Positions 36,732 to 45,126 of a stretch of 64,000 nucleotides of DNA are shown here, one piece after another. Position 1 is the stretch's first letter. Each line of letters opens with the position of its first letter. The notes under the pieces are model-generated. The model was not told the DNA's origin and ran no database searches. It was given only the letters and a program-made list of their open reading frames with translations. The DNA is from Microbacterium aerolatum (GTDB taxonomy: Bacteria > Actinomycetota > Actinomycetes > Actinomycetales > Microbacteriaceae). Both the position numbers and the translations under genes were made by a program. Location: contig NZ_BJUW01000009.1 in the NCBI RefSeq assembly GCF_007988825.1, forward strand, positions 100,067 to 164,066. Reading direction: 5' to 3'.

Positions 36732-37985
36732 ATGCGTGAGAACTGGGCCGGCAACCTGACGTACCGGGCGGCGGAGTACGTCGAGCCGGCATCCGTCGAC
36801 GAGCTCCGCGACCTGATCGCCGCGCGCCCCGCCGTGCGCATCCTCGGCACGCGGCACTGCTTCAACGACATCGCAGACACCACCGGCACGCAGATCAGCC
36901 TCGCCGGCCTCCCGCCGGTCATCGAGGTCAATGAGAGTCGGGATGCCGTGCGCGTCTCCGGCGCGCTGCGCTACGGCGACCTCGCCCCCGTGCTGGAGGA
37001 CCAAGGGCTCGCCCTCGCGAACCTCGCCTCGCTGCCGCACATCTCCATCGCCGGCGCCGTCGCCACCGGGACGCACGGCTCGGGCGACCGCACTGGGTCG
37101 CTGGCGAGCGCCGTGCGGGCGCTCACCGTCCTCGCCGCGGACGGCGAGATCCGTCAGATCACGCGCGGCGACGACGACTTCGACGGCGCCGTGGTCTCGC
37201 TCGGCGCACTCGGCGCCGTGCTCGACGTGACGCTCGACGTGCAGCCGAGTGCGCAGTACGCGCAGCACGTGTTCGAGCAGCCCCGCTGGGATGCCATCCT
37301 CGACGACCTCGATGCCGTCACGAGCGCCGGCACCAGCGTGAGCATATTCTCCACCTGGCAGCGCACGGACGCGGCCGACCAGATCTGGATCAAGCAGGCC
37401 CAGCCCGACGGCTCAACGGACTCCAGGGCCGCGGTCGCCGCACGTCTACAGGCCGTTGCGGCCACCCGCCCGCGGCATCCGATCCTGTCCGAGCCCGCCG
37501 AGGCCACCACCGAGCAGGGCGGTGTGCCTGGACCGTGGTTCCTGCGGCTGCCGCACTTCCGGCTGGACTTCACGCCGTCGGCGGGTGCCGAGCTCCAGAG
37601 CGAATACCTGGTTCCGCGGGCCGACGCCGTCGCGGCGATCACGGCCGTGCGATCCATGGCCGACCGCATCGCCCCACTGCTGCTCGTGAACGAGATCCGC
37701 ACCGTGCAGGCCGACGATCTCTGGTTGAGTTCCTCATACCGGACGGATGCCGTCGGGCTGCACTTCACGTGGAAGCGCGACGAGGCGGCCGTGCGTGCGC
37801 TGCTGCCGGATCTCGAGGCCGCACTGCCCGTCTCGGCGCGGCCGCACTGGGGGAAGGTGTTCACCCTCCCCGGTGACGAGGTGATCGGTCGCTACCCGCG
37901 CTGGGACGACTTCGCGGCGCTTCGGGCCAGGTTCGATCCGGAGCGGAAGTTCGCGAACGACTATCTGACGCGGCTCGGACTGTAA
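36732..37985 (+). CDS. xyoA: FAD-dependent alditol (xylitol/sorbitol) oxidase (417 aa)
   Basis: Close in sequence pattern to Streptomyces alditol oxidase AldO: N-terminal NWAGNLTYRAAEYVEPASVDELRDLI, FAD-linking region ILGTRHCFNDIADT with the histidine that carries the covalent flavin (about residue 45), LPHISIAGAVATGTHGSGDRTGSLAS, and C-terminal LPHFRLDFTPSAGAELQSEYLVPR and RPHWGKVFTLPG. It oxidises xylitol, sorbitol and related polyols to aldoses, releasing hydrogen peroxide. There is no signal peptide. It forms a unit with the epimerase and converges with xylB, so it may supply xylose from xylitol; this is inferred. Confidence 0.9.
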   Translation: MRENWAGNLTYRAAEYVEPASVDELRDLIAARPAVRILGTRHCFNDIADTTGTQISLAGLPPVIEVNESRDAVRVSGALRYGDLAPVLEDQGLALANLASLPHISIAGAVATGTHGSGDRTGSLASAVRALTVLAADGEIRQITRGDDDFDGAVVSLGALGAVLDVTLDVQPSAQYAQHVFEQPRWDAILDDLDAVTSAGTSVSIFSTWQRTDAADQIWIKQAQPDGSTDSRAAVAARLQAVAATRPRHPILSEPAEATTEQGGVPGPWFLRLPHFRLDFTPSAGAELQSEYLVPRADAVAAITAVRSMADRIAPLLLVNEIRTVQADDLWLSSSYRTDAVGLHFTWKRDEAAVRALLPDLEAALPVSARPHWGKVFTLPGDEVIGRYPRWDDFAALRARFDPERKFANDYLTRLGL

Positions 37986-37992
37986 CGCCGGT

Positions 37993-39285
37993 TCAGCGGG
38001 CGCCCAGGGCGCTGATCGCCTGCCGAGCTGCGCCGAGCGCCACGTACTCCGCGGGTTCCGGCACCTCGACGGGGATGCCCAGGACGTCGGGTGCGATGCG
38101 CTGCACGGCCTCCGACTGTGCGCCGCCGCCGATCAGCAGTGCCCGCTCCAGTGGGATCCCGAGCGAACGCAGCGCGTCGAGACCGGCGCCCAGTCCGCGC
38201 AGCATGCCCTCGACGGCCGCACGCGCAAGGTTCGGACGCGTCGTCGACGACAGGGTCATGCCGGTCAGCTCGGCCGTGGCATCCGGAAGATTCGGGGTCC
38301 GCTCGCCCTCGAAGTAAGGGAGGAGCGTGAGGCCGCCGGCGCCGGGCTCGGCCTGCAGGGCGAGGGCGCTCAGCTCGTCGAGGGAGACATCGAGCAGGGA
38401 TGCCGTGACCGCCAGCACCCTGGCGGCGTTGAGCGTCGCCACCAGTGGGAGGAAGTTGCCGCTCGCATCAGCGAAGCCCGCCACGGTGCCGGACGGATCG
38501 GTCACAGCGCGGCTGCTCACCGCGAACACGGTGCCGGACGTGCCGATCGAGACCACGACATCGCCGGGCGCCGCTCCGAGACCGAGTGCGGCTCCGGCGT
38601 TGTCGCCCGCCCCACCGCCGACCCGTCGGCCGTCGCCGTCGAGCACATGCTCGTCCGGTCCGAGCACGCGCGGAAGCACCGCATCGTGGCCGAGCGCCGC
38701 GCTGAGGAGGTCGCGGTCGTACTCGCCGCTGACCGGATTCCAGTACCCGGTTCCCGAAGCGTCGGAGCGGTCGGTGACGAGCTCCTCGAGCACGGGTTTC
38801 TCCGGGCCGAAGCCGCGCAGGCGCCAGGTCAGCCAGTCGTGGGGGAGGGCGACGGCTGCGACGCGGCCGGCGTTCTCCGGCTCGTTGTCGCGCAGCCAGC
38901 GCAGCTTCGTGATCGTGAAGGATGCCACCGGCACGAGCCCCGTGCGCGCGGCCAACTGCTCGGCGCCGAACTCCGCGACGAGCTCCGCGGCGGCATCCGC
39001 CGACCGGGTGTCGTTCCACAGCAGCGCGTCGCGGATGACGCGGCCGTCCGCGTCGAGCGCGACCAGACCGTGCTGCTGCCCCCCGATCGACCAGGCGGCG
39101 ATATCGTCGAGCCCGCCGGCCTCCGCGATCGCGCTGTTCAGTGCGTACCACCACGCCTCGGGATCGACCGATGTGCCGTCGGGGTGCGACGCGCGACCGG
39201 TACGCACGACGGCGCCCGTCCCGGCGTCGACGACGACGACCTTGCAGGACTGGGTCGAGCTGTCGACCCCGAGGACGAGCGGCAT
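37993..39285 (-). CDS. xylB: Xylulokinase (430 aa)
   Basis: FGGY-family kinase converting xylulose to xylulose 5-phosphate. N-terminal [50 protein letters not shown], central [33 protein letters not shown], and C-terminal [26 protein letters not shown]-site segment. ATG at 39285 has AAAGGATGCC upstream. It is somewhat shorter than many XylB proteins (about 460-490 aa) but all motifs are present. It lies downstream of xylA on the same strand, separated by tandem hairpin repeats. Confidence 0.93.
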   Translation of the reverse strand: MPLVLGVDSSTQSCKVVVVDAGTGAVVRTGRASHPDGTSVDPEAWWYALNSAIAEAGGLDDIAAWSIGGQQHGLVALDADGRVIRDALLWNDTRSADAAAELVAEFGAEQLAARTGLVPVASFTITKLRWLRDNEPENAGRVAAVALPHDWLTWRLRGFGPEKPVLEELVTDRSDASGTGYWNPVSGEYDRDLLSAALGHDAVLPRVLGPDEHVLDGDGRRVGGGAGDNAGAALGLGAAPGDVVVSIGTSGTVFAVSSRAVTDPSGTVAGFADASGNFLPLVATLNAARVLAVTASLLDVSLDELSALALQAEPGAGGLTLLPYFEGERTPNLPDATAELTGMTLSSTTRPNLARAAVEGMLRGLGAGLDALRSLGIPLERALLIGGGAQSEAVQRIAPDVLGIPVEVPEPAEYVALGAARQAISALGAR

Positions 39286-39309
39286 GATGGCATCCTTTTC
39301 GGTGTGAGC

Positions 39310-39424
39310 GTGTCCGAGAAAGTGCTGGTCAGCTGAGACGACACCCGCATGTTCCCGGACACGCGGGTGGACGATGTCCGGAAAGATGCGGATGCAGTGC
39401 GCCGACACTCGCATCTTCCCGGAC
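39310..39424. repeat. Two tandem hairpin units between xylA and xylB (family C)
   Basis: Unit 1 (39310-39362) starts GTGTCCGAGAAAGTGCTGG and ends CCCGCATGTTCCCGGACAC. Unit 2 (39373-39424) starts GATGTCCGGAAAGATGCGG and ends CGCATCTTCCCGGAC. In each, the ends are imperfect reverse complements around a 15-20-nt loop; the period is about 64 bases. The 153-base gap contains no gene. The hairpins may set the ratio of xylA to xylB transcripts. Confidence 0.75.
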
Positions 39425-39438
39425 GCCGCCGGGGGAGA

Positions 39439-40626
39439 TCAGCGCGCGCCGAGCAGGTGCTCGGTGGCGAGCTGCTGCAGACGGACGAAGCCGAAGCCCT
39501 TGCCGCCGAGGTACGCGTCGGCGTCGAAGTCCTCAAACGCGCTGCGGTCGGCGAGGAAGTCGTCGTACGACTCGCCGGGGTTCAGCGTCGGGGTGGACAG
39601 CTCGTCGACCTTCGCGGCGGCCAGAGCCTCCTGCACCTCGGGGTCGGCGCGGAACGCCGCTGCACGCTCCTTGAGCAGCAGGTAGGTGCGCATGTTCGCC
39701 GCGGCGGAGTCCCACACGCCGGTCTCGTCCTCGGTGCGGCTGGGCTTGTAGTCGAAGTGACGCGGGCCCTCGTAGGCGGGCACGCCGCCGGGGCCGCCGT
39801 TCTCGAGCAGGTCGACCAGCGCGAAGGCGTTGTGCAGGTCGCCGTGGCCGAACACGAGGTCCTGGTCGTACTTGATGCCGCGCTGACCGTTGAGGTCGAT
39901 GTGGAAGAGCTTGCCGTGGTACAGCGCCTGGGCGATGCCTGCGGCGAAGTTCAGTCCCGCCATCTGCTCGTGGCCGACCTCGGGGTTCAGGCCGACGAGC
40001 TCGGGGCGCTCGAGCGAATCGATGAAAGCGATCGCGTGGCCGAGCGTGGGCAGCAGGATGTCGCCGCGCGGCTCATTGGGCTTGGGCTCGATGGCGAAGC
40101 GGATGTCGTAGCCCTTGTCGGTGACGTAGTCGCCGAGCAGGTTGACGGCTTCGCGGTAGCGCTCGAGGGCTGCGCGGATGTCCTTGGCGGAGTCGTACTC
40201 GGCGCCCTCGCGGCCGCCCCACATGACGAACGTCTTCGCACCCAGCTCAGCGCCGAGGTCGAGCTGGCGGAAGACCTTGCGCAGGGCGTAGCGGCGCACG
40301 TCGCGGTCGTTCGAGGTGAAGCCGCCGTCCTTGAAGACCGGGGCGCTGAAAAGGTTGGTGGTGACCATCGGCACGATGAGGCCGGTGTCGTCCAGGGCGC
40401 CCTTGAGGCGGTCGATCTGCGTCTGGCGCTCGGCGTCGCTGGAGCCGAACGCGAACAGGTCGTCGTCGTGGAAGGTCAGACCGTACGCGCCGAGCTCGGC
40501 GAGCTTCTCGACCGCGTGCACGACGTCCAGTGCGGGGCGGGTCGGGCCGCCGAACGGATCGGTGCCGTTGTAGCCGACGGTCCAGAGGCCGAACGAGAAC
40601 TTGTCATCGCGGGTGGGGGTGGGCAT
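39439..40626 (-). CDS. xylA: Xylose isomerase, class I actinobacterial type (395 aa)
   Basis: Interconverts xylose and xylulose in the cytoplasm. Motifs: [17 protein letters not shown], catalytic His and Asp in [24 protein letters not shown] (metal Glu and Lys), [16 protein letters not shown] (metal Glu, His), and [10 protein letters not shown] with [12 protein letters not shown] (metal Asp residues). ATG at 40626 has GAGGAGC upstream. It heads the xylA-xylB set, with the palindrome GTTGTGAAGCACAAC 33 bases before the start. Length and the Gly/Pro-rich insert before PRHFDYKP fit the Streptomyces-type enzyme. Confidence 0.97.
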   Translation of the reverse strand: MPTPTRDDKFSFGLWTVGYNGTDPFGGPTRPALDVVHAVEKLAELGAYGLTFHDDDLFAFGSSDAERQTQIDRLKGALDDTGLIVPMVTTNLFSAPVFKDGGFTSNDRDVRRYALRKVFRQLDLGAELGAKTFVMWGGREGAEYDSAKDIRAALERYREAVNLLGDYVTDKGYDIRFAIEPKPNEPRGDILLPTLGHAIAFIDSLERPELVGLNPEVGHEQMAGLNFAAGIAQALYHGKLFHIDLNGQRGIKYDQDLVFGHGDLHNAFALVDLLENGGPGGVPAYEGPRHFDYKPSRTEDETGVWDSAAANMRTYLLLKERAAAFRADPEVQEALAAAKVDELSTPTLNPGESYDDFLADRSAFEDFDADAYLGGKGFGFVRLQQLATEHLLGAR

Positions 40627-40659
40627 GGCTGCTCCTCTGCAGACGGTGGACGAACATAA

Positions 40660-40674
40660 GTTGTGAAGCACAAC
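40660..40674. promoter_or_regulatory. Perfect palindrome (operator) in the xylA promoter
   Basis: GTTGTG-AAG-CACAAC is a perfect 15-bp inverted repeat, 33 bases upstream of the xylA ATG and next to an AT-rich minus-strand stretch (TTATATG) suited to a -10. Odd spacing without a central CG differs from LacI sites in this window and suits the ROK regulator at 49171 better; the binder is not known. Confidence 0.6.
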
Positions 40675-40719
40675 ATATAACAGGCGAGCAGTGTGCGCAA
40701 TCCGCCCGGCCGACCGGCG

Positions 40720-41718
40720 TCACTGCCGCGGTGCGGCCGTGGATTCGCGCACGATCAGCGTGGTCGGCATCCGCACCGGTTCCGGATCGCTTCCCTTCAG
40801 GACATCGAGCAGCATCCGCACGGCGGCTGTCCCCATCTCGGGGAGCGGCTGGCGAACCGTTGTGAGCTGCGGCGCGTGCGAGGCGGCGTCGAGGATGTCG
40901 TCGAAACCGACGACCGAGAGGTCGGCCGGCACGCGCAGCCCGCGTTCTGTGGCGATGCGCATCATCTCGATTGCAGAGAGGTCGTTCGCGGCGAACACCG
41001 CGGTGGGGGTGTCCGGCAGATCGAGGATCGCGTGTGCGCCCGCGGTGGAGTCGGCTGCGCGGTATCCGCCGTCGACGACGAGTGCAGGATCGAACGGGAT
41101 GCCGGCGGCGGTGAGCGCCTCGCGATATCCGCGCTCGCGCTCCTGGGCCGACTCGAGGTCGGTGCGCCCGCGCAGATGCGCGATCCGGCGGTGGCCGAGG
41201 GAGATGAGATGGTCGGTCGCCGCTCTGGCGCCCTCGAGGTTCGCGACGCCGATCGTGGCAGGACCGTCCGCCCCGACATGGGGGTCGACCGCGACGATGG
41301 GCACCGAGGTCTCGGCGCGGGTGGTGGTCGGGGTCACCAGGATGGCCCCGTCGATGAGCGTGCCGCCCAGCCGTGACAACGACCGCCGCTCCCAGCCCAG
41401 GTGCTCGCCCGCCGACACGCTCCCGGCATAGGCCAGGACGTCGTAATCGGTGCCCTCGAGCGCCGCAGAAACGCCCCGCAGCAACTGCAGCGCGAACGGT
41501 TCGAACTCCGCGACGAGGACCCCGATCACATTCGTGCTGCGCCGACGCATCGAGGTGGCGACGAGCGAACTCTCGTACCCGAGGTCCTCGACGACGGTCA
41601 TGACGTGCGAGAGCGTGTCAGGTGACACGCCGTAGCGGCCGTTGATGGCCTTCGACACCGTGGCGACCGACACCCCGGCAGCGCGGGCGACATCGGTGAT
41701 CGTGGTCCGGCGGTTCAT
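40720..41718 (-). CDS. LacI-family repressor of xylose/xylo-oligosaccharide genes (332 aa)
   Basis: Helix-turn-helix TTITDVARAAGVSVATVSKAINGRYGVS with hinge SSLVATSMRRR, then a sugar-binding sensor domain (NVIGVLVAEFEPFALQLLRGV, DGAILVTPT, HRRIAHLRGRTDLESAQERERGY, VFAANDLSAIEMMRI, LSVVGFDDI). It lies between xylA and the divergent importer operon, with a LacI-type operator at 41740-41755 in the shared region. TATAGT (41725-41730, minus strand) sits 6 nt before the ATG and there is no ribosome site, so its mRNA is probably leaderless and the gene self-regulated. Confidence 0.92.
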   Translation of the reverse strand: MNRRTTITDVARAAGVSVATVSKAINGRYGVSPDTLSHVMTVVEDLGYESSLVATSMRRRSTNVIGVLVAEFEPFALQLLRGVSAALEGTDYDVLAYAGSVSAGEHLGWERRSLSRLGGTLIDGAILVTPTTTRAETSVPIVAVDPHVGADGPATIGVANLEGARAATDHLISLGHRRIAHLRGRTDLESAQERERGYREALTAAGIPFDPALVVDGGYRAADSTAGAHAILDLPDTPTAVFAANDLSAIEMMRIATERGLRVPADLSVVGFDDILDAASHAPQLTTVRQPLPEMGTAAVRMLLDVLKGSDPEPVRMPTTLIVRESTAAPRQ

Positions 41719-41724
41719 GGGCTC

Positions 41725-41755
41725 ACTATATCCAGATTGTCGAAAACGTTATCGA
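41725..41755. promoter_or_regulatory. LacI promoter (-10) and LacI-type operator
   Basis: The operator TCGAAAACGTTATCGA (41740-41755) is near-palindromic with central CG. Minus-strand -10 TATAGT (41725-41730) serves the repressor. A TTGACA (41762-41767) on the plus strand, just beyond the operator, could be the -35 of the importer operon starting at 41907, though its -10 is poor. Confidence 0.6.
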
Positions 41756-41906
41756 TATCGATTGACATCACCATGGGAGCGGTGTCAGAGTGGCACTCGC
41801 ACGATATTGGTGCTGCTGGCAACAAATTCGGCCCGGGGACTTCCGCCCACGGCCGCGGCACCGCTCGACGCGGCGGTGCATCACTCGATGAAGAGGAGAA
41901 CACGGC

Positions 41907-43208
41907 ATGAAGACACGCAATGCACGAGCTGCTGCCGCAGCCGTCGCAGCCCTGATGGCAGTGGGGCTGGTTGCATGTTCCGGTGATTCAGGCAACACCG
42001 GTGGCGACGCCGAAGGGGGCGACGTCACGCTCACGATGTGGCACAACTCCACCACCGGCGACGGCAAGCAGTACTGGGACGACGCCGCAGCGGCGTTCCA
42101 CGAGGAGAACCCCGAGGTGACGATCAAGGTCACCTCCATCCAGAACGAGGACATGGACGGCAAGCTGCAGACCGCCGTCAACTCCGGCGACATGCCCGAC
42201 ATCTTCATGGCGCGCGGCGGCGGAAAGCTCGCCGACATCGTCAGCGCGGGTGCGGTGAAGGACCTCACGGACCTCGTCGACGACGACGTCAAGAGCGCGT
42301 TCGGTGAGGCACCGTTCAACGCCTTCACGGTCGACGGCAAGATCTACGGCATGCCGAGCGCCGTGCTGCCCGGAGGCCTGTTCTACAGCAAGGACCTGTT
42401 CGAGCAGGCCGGCATCACCGAAGAGCCGCAGACGATCGATGAGCTCGAGGCGGCCGTCGACAAGCTCAAGGACGCCGGTGTCGCGCCGATCGCCCTCGGG
42501 GCCAAGGACGCCTGGCCGGCAGCGCACTGGTACTACTTCTTCGCTCTGCGGGCGTGCGGCCAGGACCTGATCGCGAACCTCACCACCGACCCGGACTTCA
42601 CCGACGAATGCTGGCTGACCGCGGCGGAGAACCTGGCCGACTTCGCCCAGGTCGAACCGTTCAACGACGGCTTCCTGACCACGTCCGCACAGGAGGGCGC
42701 CAACTCGTCCGCCGGTCTGGTGGCCAACCACAAGGCTGCCATGGAGCTCATGGGCGCATGGAACGTCGGCGTGATCGCGAGCCTCACCCCGGACGAGAAG
42801 CCCCTGCCGGACCTCGGCTGGTTCCCGTTCCCCGAGGTCGACGGCGGCGAGGGCGGAGCCGGTGCCATGATGGGCGGCGTCGACGGCTACTCGTGCTCGG
42901 CCGACTCGCCGGCCGCGTGCGAGGAGTTCCTGAACTTCGTCTCGTCGAAGGACTGGCAGGAGAAGTACGCCGTGGCATTCCAGACCATCCCGGCCTCGCA
43001 GGACGCACTCGGCGCCGTCACCGACCCGTCGCTGGTTCCGCTGATGGAGGCGTACAGCAACGCGCCGTACGTCGCACTGTGGCTGGACACCGCTCTCGGA
43101 CAGAACGTCGGCAACGCGCTGAACGTCGGCGTCGTCGACATGCTGGCAGGCAAGGGCGACCCTGAGAAGCTCGTCGCGCAGGTCAACGATGCTGCGGCGA
43201 GGGGCTGA
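41907..43208 (+). CDS. Xylo-oligosaccharide-binding lipoprotein (433 aa)
   Basis: Family 1 solute-binding protein: lipoprotein signal (MKTRNARAAAAAVAALMAVG, lipobox LVAC), mature N-terminus LTMWHNSTTGDGKQYW, GDMPDIFMARGGGKL, PSAVLPGGLFYSKDLFEQAG, and the ligand-site region WPAAHWYYFF. It is outside the membrane and lipid-anchored. AGGAGAAC precedes the ATG. It is first in an operon with two permeases, GH3 and GH43 enzymes and a ROK repressor, so xylobiose or longer xylo-oligomers are the likely ligand (BxlE-like); this is inferred from neighbours. Confidence 0.92.
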   Translation: MKTRNARAAAAAVAALMAVGLVACSGDSGNTGGDAEGGDVTLTMWHNSTTGDGKQYWDDAAAAFHEENPEVTIKVTSIQNEDMDGKLQTAVNSGDMPDIFMARGGGKLADIVSAGAVKDLTDLVDDDVKSAFGEAPFNAFTVDGKIYGMPSAVLPGGLFYSKDLFEQAGITEEPQTIDELEAAVDKLKDAGVAPIALGAKDAWPAAHWYYFFALRACGQDLIANLTTDPDFTDECWLTAAENLADFAQVEPFNDGFLTTSAQEGANSSAGLVANHKAAMELMGAWNVGVIASLTPDEKPLPDLGWFPFPEVDGGEGGAGAMMGGVDGYSCSADSPAACEEFLNFVSSKDWQEKYAVAFQTIPASQDALGAVTDPSLVPLMEAYSNAPYVALWLDTALGQNVGNALNVGVVDMLAGKGDPEKLVAQVNDAAARG

Positions 43209-43216
43209 GCCGAACA

Positions 43217-44230
43217 ATGGCCGAACCCCAGGTGCTGGCGGACGCCGTGCCTGAGAAGACCGTTCGTACCGGGGCCGACGACTCGTCGGCCCCGGTACGG
43301 CGCCCGCGACGCGCCGACTGGCGCAAGCGCGCCGAGATCGCGATCCTCTCCGGTCCTGCTCTGCTGATGTTCGTCGGCTTCGTCATCTTCCCGGTGATGC
43401 TGGCCTCGTACTACGGATTCTTCAAATGGAACGGCTTCGGCTGGCCCACGGAGTTCGTCGGACTCGACAACTACCTCCTCATGTGGCGCGACGACAGCTT
43501 CCGAGAAGCCGTCAGCCACAACTTCATCATCGTCGTGCTCTCGCTCGTCATGCAGGGGCCGATCGCGATCCTGTTCGCTCTGCTGCTGAACCAGAAGATC
43601 CGCGGTCGCTCGCTGATCCGCGTGCTGATCTTCATGCCGTACGTGATCTCCGAGGTCATCGTCGGCGTCGGCTGGAGCCTGATCATGCAGGATGCCGGCG
43701 CACTGAACTCCCTGCTGGAGAAGTGGGGCCTGGAGCAGTTCCAGCAGTCGTGGCTGGCCGACCCGTCCATCGCGATGGGCACACTGATGGTCATCATCAC
43801 GTGGAAGTACATCGGCTTCGCCGTCATCCTGATGCTCGCCGGCATGCAGTCCATCCCCGAGGAGCTGTACGAGGCCGCCGCGATCGACGGCGCCGGATTC
43901 TGGAAGATCCAGTGGAGCATCACGCTTCCCCTGCTAGGACCGACCATCCGCATCTGGGCGTTCCTGTCGATCATCGGATCGCTTCAGCTGTTCGACCTGG
44001 TCAACATCATCTGGGGTCAGTACATCGCGTCGATCGCAGGAACCTCGACGATGGCGACCTACATGTATCAGAACGGCCACCTCGCCGGCAGCTACGGCTT
44101 CGGCAACGCGGTGGCGGTCATGCTCTTCCTCATCTCTCTGGTCATCGCACTCACCTATCAGCGCTTCGTGCTGCGACGCGACACCGAGGGCGCTGTGACG
44201 GGCGAGAGCGGAAGGAAGAAGCGCAAGTGA
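43217..44230 (+). CDS. Xylo-oligosaccharide ABC importer permease, MalF type (337 aa)
   Basis: CUT1 permease with six membrane helices after a basic cytoplasmic N-terminus (RRPRRADWRKRAEI). The EAA loop reads YEAAAIDGAGFWKIQWSITLP. It follows the binding-protein stop by 8 bases and overlaps the next permease by 4 bp (GTGA). The ATPase is not in the window and is expected to be a shared MsiK-like protein. Confidence 0.92.
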   Translation: MAEPQVLADAVPEKTVRTGADDSSAPVRRPRRADWRKRAEIAILSGPALLMFVGFVIFPVMLASYYGFFKWNGFGWPTEFVGLDNYLLMWRDDSFREAVSHNFIIVVLSLVMQGPIAILFALLLNQKIRGRSLIRVLIFMPYVISEVIVGVGWSLIMQDAGALNSLLEKWGLEQFQQSWLADPSIAMGTLMVIITWKYIGFAVILMLAGMQSIPEELYEAAAIDGAGFWKIQWSITLPLLGPTIRIWAFLSIIGSLQLFDLVNIIWGQYIASIAGTSTMATYMYQNGHLAGSYGFGNAVAVMLFLISLVIALTYQRFVLRRDTEGAVTGESGRKKRK

Positions 44231-45117
44231 CCACTGAGAACCTGAGCACGTCGCTGCTGGTCCAGCCGAAACGGCCCGGCGGCAGACGACAGGCGCCGAA
44301 GGTGCGCTGGGGCAGTCCCGGCGTGTACCTCATCGCGATCGTGCTGATCACGATCTGCATCACGCCCGTGCTGTACATCGTCATCGGCGGATTCCGGACC
44401 AACGCGCAGATCACGGTGGACCCGTCCGGCTTCCCCTCGCCGTGGGAGATCGCCAACTACGGCGACGTGCTGGCGAGTTCCGAGTTCTGGACCGCGATGA
44501 TGAACTCGACCATCTCCGCGGTCGGGACGACAGCCGGTGCCGTACTGCTGGGCGTCATGGCGAGCTACGTGATCGCCAGGTACGACTTCGGCGGGCGCGG
44601 TGCCATGTACGCGCTGTTCGCGGCCGGTCTGATGTTCCCCATCACCGTCGCGATCACGCCGCTGTACCTGCTCATCCGCAACCTGGGCCTGGTCAACAGC
44701 CTGGCCGGCATCATCCTGCCGCAGATCGCGTTCGCGCTGCCGACGACGATCATCATCCTGGTGCCATTCCTGCGGGCCATCCCGAAGGACCTGGAGGAGG
44801 CCGCGTCGATCGACGGCGCGTCCCGCCTCGGCTTCTTCTGGCGGATGGTGATCCCGCTGAGCCTGCCAGGGGTCATCACCGTCGGCATCCTGGCCTTCGT
44901 CGGGTCGTGGAACGGGTACATGCTGCCACTGTTCATCCTCAGCGATCAGAGCCTGTTCACCCTGCCCCTGGGCGTGCAGAACTTCGCATCGCAGTACTCT
45001 GTCGACACGGCCCGCGTGCTGGCGTACACCTCATTGTCGATGCTGCCCGCGCTGCTGTTCTTCAGCCTGTTCGAACGCCGCATCGTCGGCGGCCTGACCG
45101 GCGCCGTCAAGGGCTAG
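44227..45117 (+). CDS. Xylo-oligosaccharide ABC importer permease, MalG type (296 aa)
   Basis: GTG at 44227 overlaps the preceding TGA. Six membrane helices; EAA loop EEAASIDGASRLGFFWRMVIP; C-terminal FERRIVGGLTGAVKG is typical of MalG/BxlG-like permeases. It pairs with the permease upstream to form the channel. The long frame upstream of 44227 is a shadow of that gene. The GH3 gene begins 9 bases after the stop. Confidence 0.92.
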   Translation: MTTENLSTSLLVQPKRPGGRRQAPKVRWGSPGVYLIAIVLITICITPVLYIVIGGFRTNAQITVDPSGFPSPWEIANYGDVLASSEFWTAMMNSTISAVGTTAGAVLLGVMASYVIARYDFGGRGAMYALFAAGLMFPITVAITPLYLLIRNLGLVNSLAGIILPQIAFALPTTIIILVPFLRAIPKDLEEAASIDGASRLGFFWRMVIPLSLPGVITVGILAFVGSWNGYMLPLFILSDQSLFTLPLGVQNFASQYSVDTARVLAYTSLSMLPALLFFSLFERRIVGGLTGAVKG

Positions 45118-45126
45118 GACCGAATC

